Shown piece by piece: positions 53,525-64,000 of a stretch of DNA of 64,000 bases (its first letter is position 1; each line of letters begins with the position of its first letter). Source of the DNA: Sweltsa coloradensis (Eukaryota; Arthropoda; Insecta; Plecoptera; Chloroperlidae); contig JAMZAV010000009.1 in assembly GCA_024449915.1 (NCBI GenBank), forward strand, positions 992,001-1,056,000, given 5' to 3'. A program made the translations under genes and the position numbers. The notes beneath the pieces are model-generated. The model made no database searches. It saw only the letters and a program-made list of their open reading frames with translations, and was not told where the DNA came from.

Positions 53525-56259
53525 CGGGTCGGGGGGGGGGGGGGGGGGGGGATGAATTTCGGAGTCGATATTAAGAAATTTGTAGAACTGCCCAACGTAT
53601 CCTGGTACAATGGGGGTGGGGTGGGGGGATAGTGCGGGTTTGGGGCGCGAATCCTCAAGAAAAAATATGTTTTTTAACATTGCAAATAGTGACATTTTAC
53701 TAGGTAGGCCTAGTTTTAAGTAAAATTGTGAAGATCCTGTCAGTTTACAAAATCTTGCTGATGTTGCGTCAACAATCAAAATACGTATGCAACATACGAC
53801 GCTGTTTAGTCCCTATTATATCTCTTCTGATATTGTGGTGGGATCGGACCCCCCCCCCTCTCTACGCTCCTGTCTAGCACTCCTGGCTTACCAACTTGAT
53901 TCCTTTCATTTTATTGCCGGGTATTGTGTTTCCCTGCACTTGACTTAGCAAGGTTAGGTTGCTAACAATTCTACAAGTAGGCTACAACTCTTACTGAGTG
54001 TACAGGCCTTTGTATTGCAGGTCTAGGCCTACAGTGAGGTAGGCCTTTTTAGATGACCTTGTAGGCCTAGGTGTTATGTAATGCGGCATTTGATTTTTAC
54101 TTTTCAGTGCGCCCTAACGCGCAGGCGCAACACGCTAAACATGTCATCAGATTCGTATCGAATGAATGTGATTTTTATCCGATGGCGTAATTAACATATT
54201 GTAGGATGTATGAAAACTTGGCAACTAAAAGTTAATAGGTAAATACCGTATTGGTAAATCTGTAGGCCTGCCAATATCACATCAGATAGGGCTTTGCTGG
54301 GTAGTGTGGGTAGGAATCTTGTGCAAGCTAGAACTGTCACTCAGTATGCATACGGAAGCGCTTCGACTAGCTTTTGATTGTGATTATTGACTGGTTGGTG
54401 TTAGGTAGTTTTGCGCGTATTATTCTGCTAGAACCAGGAGCATGCCGGATGCCCACAGCACGAGGTACACTGGCGGTTGTCACGTGATCATATTCATAGC
54501 TGACAGTGACAGCTGTATGCCTATTCCTACGTCCATTAATCTAGGCTAGTTCGAGATGAAACTGCATTAAAACAATCGTTACCTACTGAGAATTGAAAGC
54601 TTTCCTATCATTGGTCGTGGTTGGTAGTGTGCCAGCTTCTTTTGTGGATTATTTCTGGCCGTGAGCCTGTTTGCGAAGAAAAAATACCTTCGATCACAGT
54701 CCCTGGATTGTTTCCGTTAAAAGCTTACATTTCAGTGTAACCATACAAAAGCGAACAATTTTGTCATTGTTGGACTAAATAGCTCTCGATTTTGTCAATT
54801 TTAGATCGCCTAAATCCGTCCCAGTACTTTAAAGTAAGTTCCTCCTTGCACGTGCACATAGCCTACACTAGGGTAGGCCTAATATATCTTTTTTCTCGTG
54901 TTTGGATTTTCTTTTCAACATTACCCAGTAATCAGTTCAATTATAATTTATAACTACCGGTACTAGTGGTATGTCGTCCACATATCATTTGTGTTGTCGG
55001 CTAGATCTTCTTTACCCCATGCTGCATGTTGTTATCCTGTCTCCGTTTACAATGTTTTAGTTTGAATACTTGTATCCCCTGTGACAAGCTGCGACGTCGC
55101 CTGATGTTATTGTTATGTTAGCTCTCCCGGTACCAGCCGTTATGATAGATGCAATCATTCAACAGGGGCATTATTATCAATCAGTGATACAGTGACAGAT
55201 CTGAACAGAGTACGTTTACGTAATGACAAGCTCTAAAACTCTAGCAAGCTTGCTGTCTCTAGTGCAGTGGCAGTAAGAACAGTGTCGTCTTGATAGTAAT
55301 ATCTGTGCGGGAATGTCAACTTGGCGCTATTGAAAACAATCAATTGCAAAGCGTGATGACTGTGGCTTGTGTGGTCTAGGTCTACCACACTGGTCGGTGA
55401 AGGCTGGTTGCAGTTCCGGCCGAGGCTAGAGCCAAGCAGGTTTGTGACTGGCATCGTCTTTGATATCGGGGCCGAAATTTACCCTTCTCTCTCGATCCTA
55501 GGTTAGCTTTTCCTTTGCGAAACCTGTTCACAGTGTGTTTGCCGCCCTACGACGCCGCTTCATTCAACCCTTTTCCATCATTACTATTACTTATCTGTTC
55601 ATTTTATATACAATCTTCCATTTGGATGACATTGGACAAATTTCATGTTTATTTTATCTGTTTACAAGATACGGCACTAGCCAAAACTCCCCCTTCCCCT
55701 ATTGGCCACCTTAACCTTGACGTCGACGACCCTGTTTATTTTATCGTGTTTACAAGATATGGTACTAGCCAAAACTCTCCCCGACCTTGACGTCGACCAC
55801 AGCGTCAAAACTGATCGATATATTGTCCTTGTAGACTGAGACGATGCTGTCTGTATGCTGCACCGCGTCAACAAAGCCAGGCTACATTTTGAATTACATT
55901 TTTACTTTTGACGGGAAAGGTTTTCTTCCGACGAACTTGGAAGTTCAAAAGCGAAAATGATGCAAAATGGCTTATGGCGAATGAATCCGTTTCACTAGAC
56001 TGGCTGGTAGGGCCACTGGGCAATGCTATAATCTGATCCAGTAGCGCATGCCCATTCATAATTCACTTGCCCATTTTCACTTTTATAAAGGGTGCCGACT
56101 GCGGAGGGATAGGATGGGTTAGCACTTAGCAAGTTAGCTCATTCGTGGGTGCCCCTAACTGGCTGGGTACATGCATAGTCCTAATTACGAGAAAGCGTCG
56201 TGGTAAATTTTCTAAACAATACATTTTGAAAGATTATAGCCTGGCCCGTATTGTATTTT
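53525..56259. other. Probable intron, mostly unassigned
   Basis: Includes a G-run at about 53530-53551. 55660-55800 holds two copies of a TTTATTTTATC.TGTTTACAAGATA..GGTACTAGCCAAAACT block. No exon is supported. Confidence 0.4.
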
Positions 56260-57019
56260 TTGGATGAGCGTAGCGAGCGTATGCGAGCGAAGCGAAGACT
56301 CCATTTCACTACATGAGAAAACAATCCGGAATGTTTTTTTTTCTTTTTTTTTTTTTGTAATTTGTGTTTGTTAAACACGATTTCGGCTAAACCGATACTC
56401 GATTACAATGAAATTTTATGGAGGTCTTTGAACTCTGAACTTAGAACTGCCACGTTTTTGGACCGCAATCGGGAAAATTTGTTCATTAATAAAAAAAACG
56501 CAATTTTACGAGTTTTTTCGATTTTTAAAATTTCTTCGACTTATAACACCTAGGCGAGCGCTTTATCCGATTGAATGATTTTTCACAGAACCTAATTTTA
56601 TGAATTAAATTCGTGTGAAATTTGAGCGTACCGTATAAATATTTTGTCAGAAATCGAAATTTTCGGGTTTTTTCTTTTTTTTAAAAAACATTCTTTGACT
56701 ATAACAACTTCATGCTTTACTATTGTAAGATTTTTTCACAGAACCTGAATTTCATCAATTTTAAATACTCGTGTTAAATTTGAGCGCAATCGAAAAATTA
56801 TTTCTTATGAAAATTGACAATTTACGATTTTTTTATAATTTTAAAATACGTTTACTAAAAATTAGGTAAATTTTTTATTTTATTTATTTAAGTTTAAAAA
56901 ATTTCGACTGAAGCAATAATTTTTTCATCAGAACAAACGAAAATCCGCGTTACACATGGCAGCTCAATGCACCAATTACGCTCATCCAACAACGCGGCGG
57001 GACTTAAGCGTTTTCCTAG
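56260..57019 (+). mobile_element. Helitron-like element N
   Basis: Begins TTGGATGAGCGTAGCGAGCG and ends with CTCATCCAACAACGCGGCG, GGACTTAAGCGTT and TTCCTAG before T. The interior matches 32301-33024 (CGATTTCGGCTAAACCGATA). Confidence 0.65.
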
Positions 57020-58870
57020 TCTATTTTGTCACGCTTACACTATTTTGACTCGCTGTGAAGTCTTGAAAATAAATTCTGACATGAGATCAGTATCAGTACA
57101 GTACAATAATGAGCTTATTCGCATGGGTGTCCGAAACCGGAAAAAAAACATTTCGGATTGGATTTGTCACTTGGTACATGACACGTTGATGTTTCTGTTG
57201 AGCTCGTGGCACATGGTTGGTAGGTGGAGCAGTGGGGAACTGCGCAGGTCACAGGAATAATACGCACACCCCGAGCCGACAGTGCGTGCCTGCCGCGCGC
57301 AAGTGAACGTACGTAGGATATCGACCACAGACGGCGATGTTTGGCTCTTTCAGGGCCTAGGTCAGTTTCGACGCCTACTACTCGATTGCCAAAGCCCAAG
57401 GCCGCCGCCGGTCGAAGGGATGTTGCGACGTGGTTGACGTCCCCCTCCCTACAACAGCTGACGCCAAGGACAGGATCCCGATCTGACATCTCTGTAGCAC
57501 GCGGAAGCCACGAACTATGCGTAGCTTTGTTCGATACTAAACGCAGCATTTAAATGGTTAAACACCTGATCAATAATAGCGAGGAGTGAGTGGCGGGGGG
57601 GGGGGGGGTGCGAGCGCATGTTTTCATTCTTATACTAAGAGTGGTTGACTTGACGTCTTCATAAAACTAATGCGATGAATGAATGATTGAATGATAGCGT
57701 TATTTCCATTAATGCATGTTGTTACATGATGATGATGATGATGAGGGCTGTTGGTTGCAATGTGCAATAGTTCCTACATCGTAATGCTAGACTGGTATTC
57801 CCGACATTGCCGTATGTTCGAGGCCCTTTAAATTTAAGTTTGAATAGTTTGATGCCGGTGTTATTGGCCGGATCGGGGCGTGTATTTCGTGGCTCTTTAA
57901 ACTTTAAATCTTCTGAATATCATTACGAATCTGAATACGTCAGTGGGGGGTACAGAGTGTGACCGTTTCTAGTCCCCCCGGAGAAGTCATTGCCTACCGT
58001 GTGGCACAGGTCCGGTTCGAGTCTTGTTGAGAACACATTTATGCAGTACTTTACAGCTCCGTATTTCTTACCCACATTGTCTAGATTGCCCTCGTTGCCT
58101 GAGCGTAGTCCTTTCAGTTACCATGTGTCTCCCGTCACACAGTTATTGGTGACCTTGAAGTCTGTCTGTCCCCACTCGTAAGTATGTAATTCCTAAACGT
58201 TTGCATCGTGGAACGCCTGAAATAGATTCTCTCGCCTCTGGAGGTCGCGCGCTGTACAAGTGTTGCTGGAGGGAGGGTCGACCTAGCGAGCCTACAGTTT
58301 CGCCTACGAGAGGAGAGTTATCTCCCTTCATTGCTAATGCGTTTGTGCGTTGTCTTTACGAAATTACCATATATAGGTTGTATTGATTGAGTGGATATTG
58401 CTTTACGTCTCATATTTATGCACTTTGGCTAATCATATAGGTTGTAAAATATATGTTGTAAAATAGCCTGTCCGGTCCGGTCAGTATACCATGATATTAC
58501 TTTCTATATATAATTACCATATCTGCAAAGCCTGATCCCGTACACGTGTAGGCATTCCTTATCAATGACATCGAGATTTTGTCACTTGTATTTCCGCCAA
58601 TGGTCTCGCGGCCGGCCCTGTTGCTGGCTGCTGGTAATTACCACTCGGCCGAGTTTTATGACCCTATTATTTATTTGCGCGATTAGTGGTTCTATATTCT
58701 ATTCCGCAGAATGTGGGTCCCATGTTCGGTCTCCGGGCTAAGGCGTGGTGGGATCGCTTAGCAAGGCCAACACGTAGACTGGCAGACAGGGCGACCTTCA
58801 CGGCTCTTGGCATCAGCTGACAGGGCGGATGTGGACGGTGCTACCGGCCGGTGGAAGAACTCTCGTCTTA
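57020..58870. other. Probable intron, GC-richer, no exon supported
   Basis: Open frames of 144 (- strand, 57549-57115) and 70 codons match nothing. There is a G-run at 57593-57608. A short exon-like stretch near 58125-58180 (acceptor-like TTTCAG/ACACAG, donor GTAAGT) could not be tied to a gene. Confidence 0.35.
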
Positions 58871-59050
58871 GCCACCGACAGTGTTGTTAGCGCTCGACTC
58901 TGATTCGGGAGGCCCCCGGTTCGAATCCCGTCGAGATCGGCAATCCTGACTGAAGGTTTTTTCTTAGGTTTTCCTCAGTCTTAATGCGAATGCAAGGGAT
59001 TGAGTCCTCTTAAAACAGCCCTCGGACATCCCGTCACAATTGTCCTATTC
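58871..59050 (+). mobile_element. tRNA-derived SINE, copy 2
   Basis: Box B reads GGTTCGAATCC; the body GATCGGCAATCCTGACTG and tail GCAAGGGATTGAGTCCTCTT and CCCTCGGACATCCC match the copy at 25950. The head is better preserved here. It is inside the probable first intron of the LARP1-like gene. Confidence 0.75.
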
Positions 59051-61764
59051 GTAAATCACCTGAAGAGGGTCACACCGGTTAAATCTGATGTGTACATACG
59101 ATACCCTACAGCGGGCATCCTACAAAAATGTATTTATTTATTTGTCTTGACCAGGCCAGGCCCCATCTACTCATAGGGCGGATGTTAGCTCTGTTCGGTT
59201 GGGGACCCGGTGCTACCCATGGTCGAAGGATATTCTTCCAAAGAATATCATTGTACCATGGGTGTTACCGGCCGGTGGATGAACCTTGACTTGGTTTATT
59301 TTATTTTATTTTGTGTCCACATTGCAACAGGGCACTGTCATGTCACATGTGCTCAAGCTGTACTCTGTAGGATGGTGGTGCTACCAGCACCACCCTAACT
59401 GGAGGAACTCGACACTGTGATAGACACGTTTGGTTTGTTGAGATGAGTGATCAAGAGTTCGACGCTGGTTTCGAGCTGATAAAACAGGTTTTGTTTCCTT
59501 CCTTCGCTTGGTCTCGTATCACGCTCGCTGCCTCCACATGCATAACTTATTTACCTCTCATCACACGCACGCATCTTGTATTGGGGTGTAAGTAAGGTGG
59601 TGGATGTGCGTGCCCTGGACTGAAGGGACACCCGGCTGCAGGTAGCCCCGGACAACTCGCTTATAAACAGCGAGTTGTTTAGCTGGCGACCTTGGGAGTG
59701 GGTGGACGCGATAACAGGTCTCTTTACACGACTCGTGTTTCTGAGGTCGTCGGGCTGGCCGACTATCCTCTGACCAGTGGAGCAGACCCGCACGAGTCTT
59801 TCCAACTCTTGTCATGTCGAGGAGCGAAAGCAACACACGATGTAATATCAGTTTTCAGCGAAATATTTTCAATCCTTTCAATTCAGAATTAAAATATTGG
59901 GTGTCCCTAAAAGAATGTACCCTGCTGACGACGAGATTGAAGTCTCAAGTCGAGCTTATGCTGGATTTTAACCCAAATTTGTCAATATTTTAATACTTGG
60001 TGTGAACTAAGGCGTGAACCTGCTTCTAATAACGCCCATTGTAACACTCGATTTACGTTGCGAAATATCTTTTCGGTACATATACATTGGATGACGTCTG
60101 GCCGAGGCCTAACTACACGATTGTCGTTCCGTTGCGCAATGTTATTGTTCTGTCAGAGTGAGAGAGCGAGTTCGAGTGGTTGGGTTGTGCACCGTGGTCC
60201 GGCGATCTGCTCATCCACGTACGTTGTAGGTCAAAACACGTAGGGGTTCTCGTCTCAACCCCGTGAGTCAACAGCCAAACAATCTGTCCGTCCCTTGATT
60301 CAGATGTCTGAGGGCTGCACGTTATCAGAGTGGGGCCGGTTAACGGAAGTCTTAGGTTAGTACCGATTTACTTACTCCCCCTCATCCCCGATCTAACATT
60401 ACCCCGTCTCTGTGTAATAAACTACGTGTAAACTGTATTTGAAAGTTTGGCCAGGGTGACGTTTTTATGACCTTTGATAAATAATTTGAAGTGCTCTCTT
60501 TCAAAGCCATTTAGCAGTACTGTAATGGTGTAACCGTACGACGATCTAATATGAAACTATAATGTATTCTACATCGTGACGGAAATGAGGTTTTGGCACC
60601 TCTACTTAGCCCGAGCCCCCTAGGCATGAGTGTCATTCTGTGCGTAGCGTAACTGTTTGCCGGGTGGGGCCCGGGCCTCTGTTGCACAACACCCCTCCAT
60701 TGTGTCTGATGTCTGCCCCTCAAGCTATAGGCCTGCCTGGAGGAGCTCACTTTTTATACCATACGTAATTTAATTAATAAATCCTAGAACTCGCGACGCT
60801 ACCTGATTCCGAGTGTAGGACGTAAGATGATTGGCCGGACTCTCATCTCCGACAATGTTGTGACGCGGCTTGCTTGCTTGCGGGTGATTTGGTTTGGACT
60901 ACGGACTAGTCACTAGATTGACTAAATTCGCAACATAGGTAGGTAGTAACTGATAAACATTTCGTCTATCTTTAGACGTGCAAAATATTGTAAACAAGAC
61001 ATGTTACCGCATTGTATTATCTGTCGTCACGTGGAATGAAGATGCACGCAGCCAAAGTCTAGTCTAGACTAGGCCTATTTCTATTCCTGCTCTCTTGTCA
61101 CTATACTAGGAAACTATCGGCGCCACTTACCGGTAAAAACTAAAAACTTTCGAAACTGAACACGGCCCAGTTGTACCATGATCGTTTCAAATTTATTTTA
61201 TTATTTTCTTTAGAATTTTACAGTACCGTACCTAGATTTAACAAGTATTTATCCACGTTCTGAATTCGTTTCTAGTGGGTCTGAATCGCCATCGTATGCC
61301 AGGCTATTCTGCTAGTCTTGTGACTTTCTTCGGGAAGGAACTTGACAGTATTTCTAGAATTCACTTAGTCGAGTCCTTTGTGAAATTCCCCCCGAGTCCC
61401 TGGCAAAGCAAACGAGACATCATCATCCAGCCAGATGCAAATTAGTGTACTCTAGTGCGGACTTGAGTACACTTACACGCACCTGTGGGTGGAACGTGGG
61501 CGTATCGTCGTCATCAAGCCGGTACTTGTTCTGGCGTTAATTAAATAATTAATTTGCCTAGCCCACCGGGTATGCTCAATTATATTAGGTCTATAGATCT
61601 AAGCAGGGCCTGACATTACAGGCCTTGTAAACCGTATTTAAGTATGTATAATTTTATGATAGGCCTACCAATACAACTATAAAAACTTAGCATCAGTGAA
61701 TTCTCCAGCGTGATCTGTGTGTCTGTATTCAGGTTCGCACTCTTTCAACAACACGGCTTCACGG
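59051..61764. other. Probable intron, no feature seen
   Basis: No exon, element or RNA gene could be supported. Frames up to 91 codons occur without recognisable motifs. Confidence 0.4.
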
Positions 61765-62252
61765 CAGTGACGTAACTAGGCGCCCGCAGTCCGTTTAGGG
61801 GGCCCCGTTAAAAAAAATAGTGAAAAAATCATTATTTCATTCTGTATGGAAAATATTGTATTAATTTTGTTTTCGTTGCTAAAATGACCGTTTAGTGAAT
61901 CTAGCGGTTTGAAGATGAAATCTGGCGGATATTTAGGAACTTTTAGCGTCCACAATACAACTCACAAAAACTACATTATTTTGGTATTGCATTCAGCCTA
62001 CAACTTTTTTCTAAAACGCACCAAACGCACTCTAAAAACCTGATTTTCAAAATTTTCGTCTGCGGCGCTATTGTTGGGGCATCAGCCCCCAAGCCCCCCG
62101 TACTTGGTCCCTATATAATACCCCCGGGAAATTATATAGCCCCTCGGAATGAAAAGCCTGAATTCAACACTGAGCCAATGTATGTGTGTATCTGTTAGGG
62201 GGCCCCCATAGAAATTTTGCAGGCTGGCCCATGAAACGAAGTTCCGCCACTG
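61765..62252. mobile_element. hAT-like MITE, copy 2
   Basis: Ends CAGTGACGTAACTAGG and TTCCGCCACTG; TTCACGG flanks both sides (61758-61764, 62253-62259). The interior is shared with 53037-53515 (GAAATCTGGCGGATATTTAG, GCACCAAACGCACTC). Confidence 0.8.
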
Positions 62253-62606
62253 TTCACGGTGGGTCCTAGTTGAGCGTGCCGTGTATCTAATTGCACGTTT
62301 TGTTTTCGCATTCCTCGCGCCTGTTCTTAAAACCGACAAATCTGAATGAAAAACTGTTGCCGTCCGATACATTCCATCAGCAGACTCGTTGACTAGCGGC
62401 GCCGGTGTACCGTTACTTAGGCGTTTGCAGATATTTTGCAAAACCGGTCTGATGCCATTCTGCTCGCTCGGTCCAGAACGTTGCATAAGTTTATTAACAC
62501 ACAGTACAAAAGACTGCAATTATTTCGCGTGTATGAGACGAGTACCCGCTGTTTTATGGACTCTTTCTTTGCCCATAAGTAGATGCTGCCACGTTTGTGT
62601 TATTTG

Positions 62607-62636
62607 GATGAATGGGGGGGGGGGGGGGGGGGGTAT
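62607..62636. repeat. Poly(G) run
   Basis: More than 20 consecutive G. Similar runs lie at 28998-29013 (C), 53530-53551 and 57593-57608. They are prone to length errors and could form G-quadruplexes. Confidence 0.9.
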
Positions 62637-62939
62637 GTAGCAAAACACTAGAATTGGCTCCCGTTGCTGACGTGTCACACTAAACTCTCTCACAGACTCT
62701 TCCGACCACCTACAACGTACGCCCCTCGACCAGAAGTAAATCAAGGGCTGGGTACCTCAACCAAGTGCCCGGTATATATATCATATAATTGCAAATTATA
62801 CGGATATCCCATAATGAAATTAGTAAAATAGATATGAAGCTCTTCATCTTTTCGATGTCCCGAGTTCAACATTAATTTTTGTGGCTTGTCTCTGATAATT
62901 GCAATATTGCTATTCGAGAAGATGATGGTGACGGACAAT

Positions 62940-63117
62940 TAAAAAAAAAACATGCCTTACACGGGACTCGAACCCAGGTCCTATGAATGCCACACGCTTC
63001 GGGCCTGCACGCACTACGCATCTTATGATTGACACCGGTGCAGTGGATGACCTGCCGAGGTTCGAACCCCCGGCCTCTACGCCAGCCGAGTGAGTAGGTA
63101 CCGCTATCTAGACACAC
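62940..63117 (-). mobile_element. Dimeric tRNA-like SINE
   Basis: On the - strand two tRNA-like modules follow each other. The first (63117-63047) has TAGCGGTACC..CACTCGGCTGG and GGGGGTTCGAACC. The second (about 63020-62955) has GACCTGGGTTCGAGTCC. A T-run follows. The translated motif GRGFEPRQV is a common by-product of such SINEs. Confidence 0.6.
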
Positions 63118-64000
63118 CGTGTTCTATATTAGCCTTCAACTTGATCTCGGAGCACCACGTCCATGACTGTCAGTCAAGTCTGAGTGATGGTCATGCCTAG
63201 TTTGGTATCTGCCATGACCATTAGTCTGCGGACAATGCCAGCCAGCCAGCCAGAGCCGCGGCGAGATGGGAAACCTTCGCCTGTTGCGTCGGCAACACTG
63301 TCATTAGCATCCTTGCTGTGCTTTCTTCCAATGCAGAGTTTCGTGGGTTCGATTCTGGTTTGTGCATGGGAACTTTGTGGTAGCCAAAGTAGCTAGACAC
63401 TCAATGGAAAATGACCCCCACCCCCCCCACCCCCTAGAAAATTGTGTTCCTACTGTACCTGCTGTACCTGCAATATGGTATCGATTCCCCTGTTGTTAGT
63501 AAGTCTGTTGTGTTTGTTGTGAAACATGGGGCAATAGCCTATTTGTAACGTTGCGACTTGCGACCTCGGTACGTACATTTAACTATTAAAGACCCGGACA
63601 AACAATTGCGAATTCTAGTGTCAATTTAGTTGGCAAATTTGTTTAGTGTTGACAATGACATTGAGTTATTTCGGGGCACTGCTGACGCAAACGTTACCTT
63701 CTCCTCACCGTATTCATGTATGTACACACATACCCACTGCCCGATTTAAATACTATGTTGCATAATTCATGCCCGACTCTGTAATTTGGTGTACTAGCGA
63801 GTATATAACTCGTTTCTTAGAATAGATAGAGCGCGGCAATGGCGGCTGCTGACTAGCCAGAGTGAGATGGAAATAGCAGACATCACCTTGGCAATGCTGT
63901 GTGTAAACGAACCACTTGTTTGTTCGGTTGTTGTCGTCGGCCGAGCAGCCGAGCACATCACAGATTGTTAATAATAACACGTGGGCGGGCGGGGAGAACG
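63118..64000. other. Window end, no gene seen
   Basis: A single GGGTTCGATTCTGG box-B-like motif lies at 63348-63362. Otherwise nothing is supported. Confidence 0.4.

Noticed and set aside
57115..57549. 144-codon open frame on the - strand
   Set aside because: GC-rich stretch with open frames on both strands, no domain, no splice or poly(A) context.

Overview
The window looks like nuclear DNA of an animal, most likely an arthropod and possibly a hemipteran insect (low confidence on the order). It is AT-rich. Genes are split by introns with canonical GT/AG junctions, tRNA-derived SINEs and several non-LTR retrotransposon fragments are present, and no operon-like packing is seen. The palindrome TAGGCCTA recurs at unusual density. 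Genes occupy little of the window and transposable elements fill most of it.

Four protein-coding genes can be supported. (1) On the + strand, 11177-14202, five exons encode most of a CRAL-TRIO lipid-transfer protein; its first exon was not found. (2) On the - strand, 24987 down to 17804, a four-exon model encodes a small single-Ig type I membrane protein (about 211 aa). Its 3' end has been partly duplicated at 14496-15406, between the two convergent genes. (3) On the + strand, 26601-38600, six exons give a complete 512-aa ABHD18-like alpha/beta hydrolase with in-phase junctions. It is head to head with the Ig gene. (4) On the + strand, 50691-51345, a coding first exon resembles the N-terminus of La-related protein 1; the rest of that gene must lie in or beyond a very long intron. 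Two further orphan exon candidates (49296-49187 - and 46221-46366 +) are weak.

The repeats are the most interesting part. Intron 5 of the ABHD18 gene holds a composite element with three copies of a sequence that folds as a type I hammerhead ribozyme, in long direct and inverted repeats around a non-coding body. This is a retrozyme-like or non-autonomous Penelope-like architecture. Across the window at least a dozen elements share a CTAG terminus preceded by a small hairpin, plus an asymmetric subterminal inverted repeat. One of them sits in a tandem array whose neighbouring units preserve the empty site and show no target duplication, which points to non-autonomous Helitron/Helentron-like elements. 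hAT-like elements with 8-9 bp duplications, a 9-bp-duplication palindrome, a TA-flanked MITE inside a LINE, a long near-perfect hairpin, SINEs and LINE 3' ends fill most of the remainder.

Layout: 1-11 kb repeats; 11.2-14.3 kb CRAL-TRIO gene; 14.5-25.5 kb Ig gene, its partial duplicate and LINE insertion; 26.6-39 kb ABHD18 gene; 39-50 kb repeats with orphan exons; 50.7 kb to the end, LARP1-like first exon and probable intron 1 with SINEs and hAT-like MITEs. No rRNA, functional tRNA, CRISPR array or intact transposase was seen.
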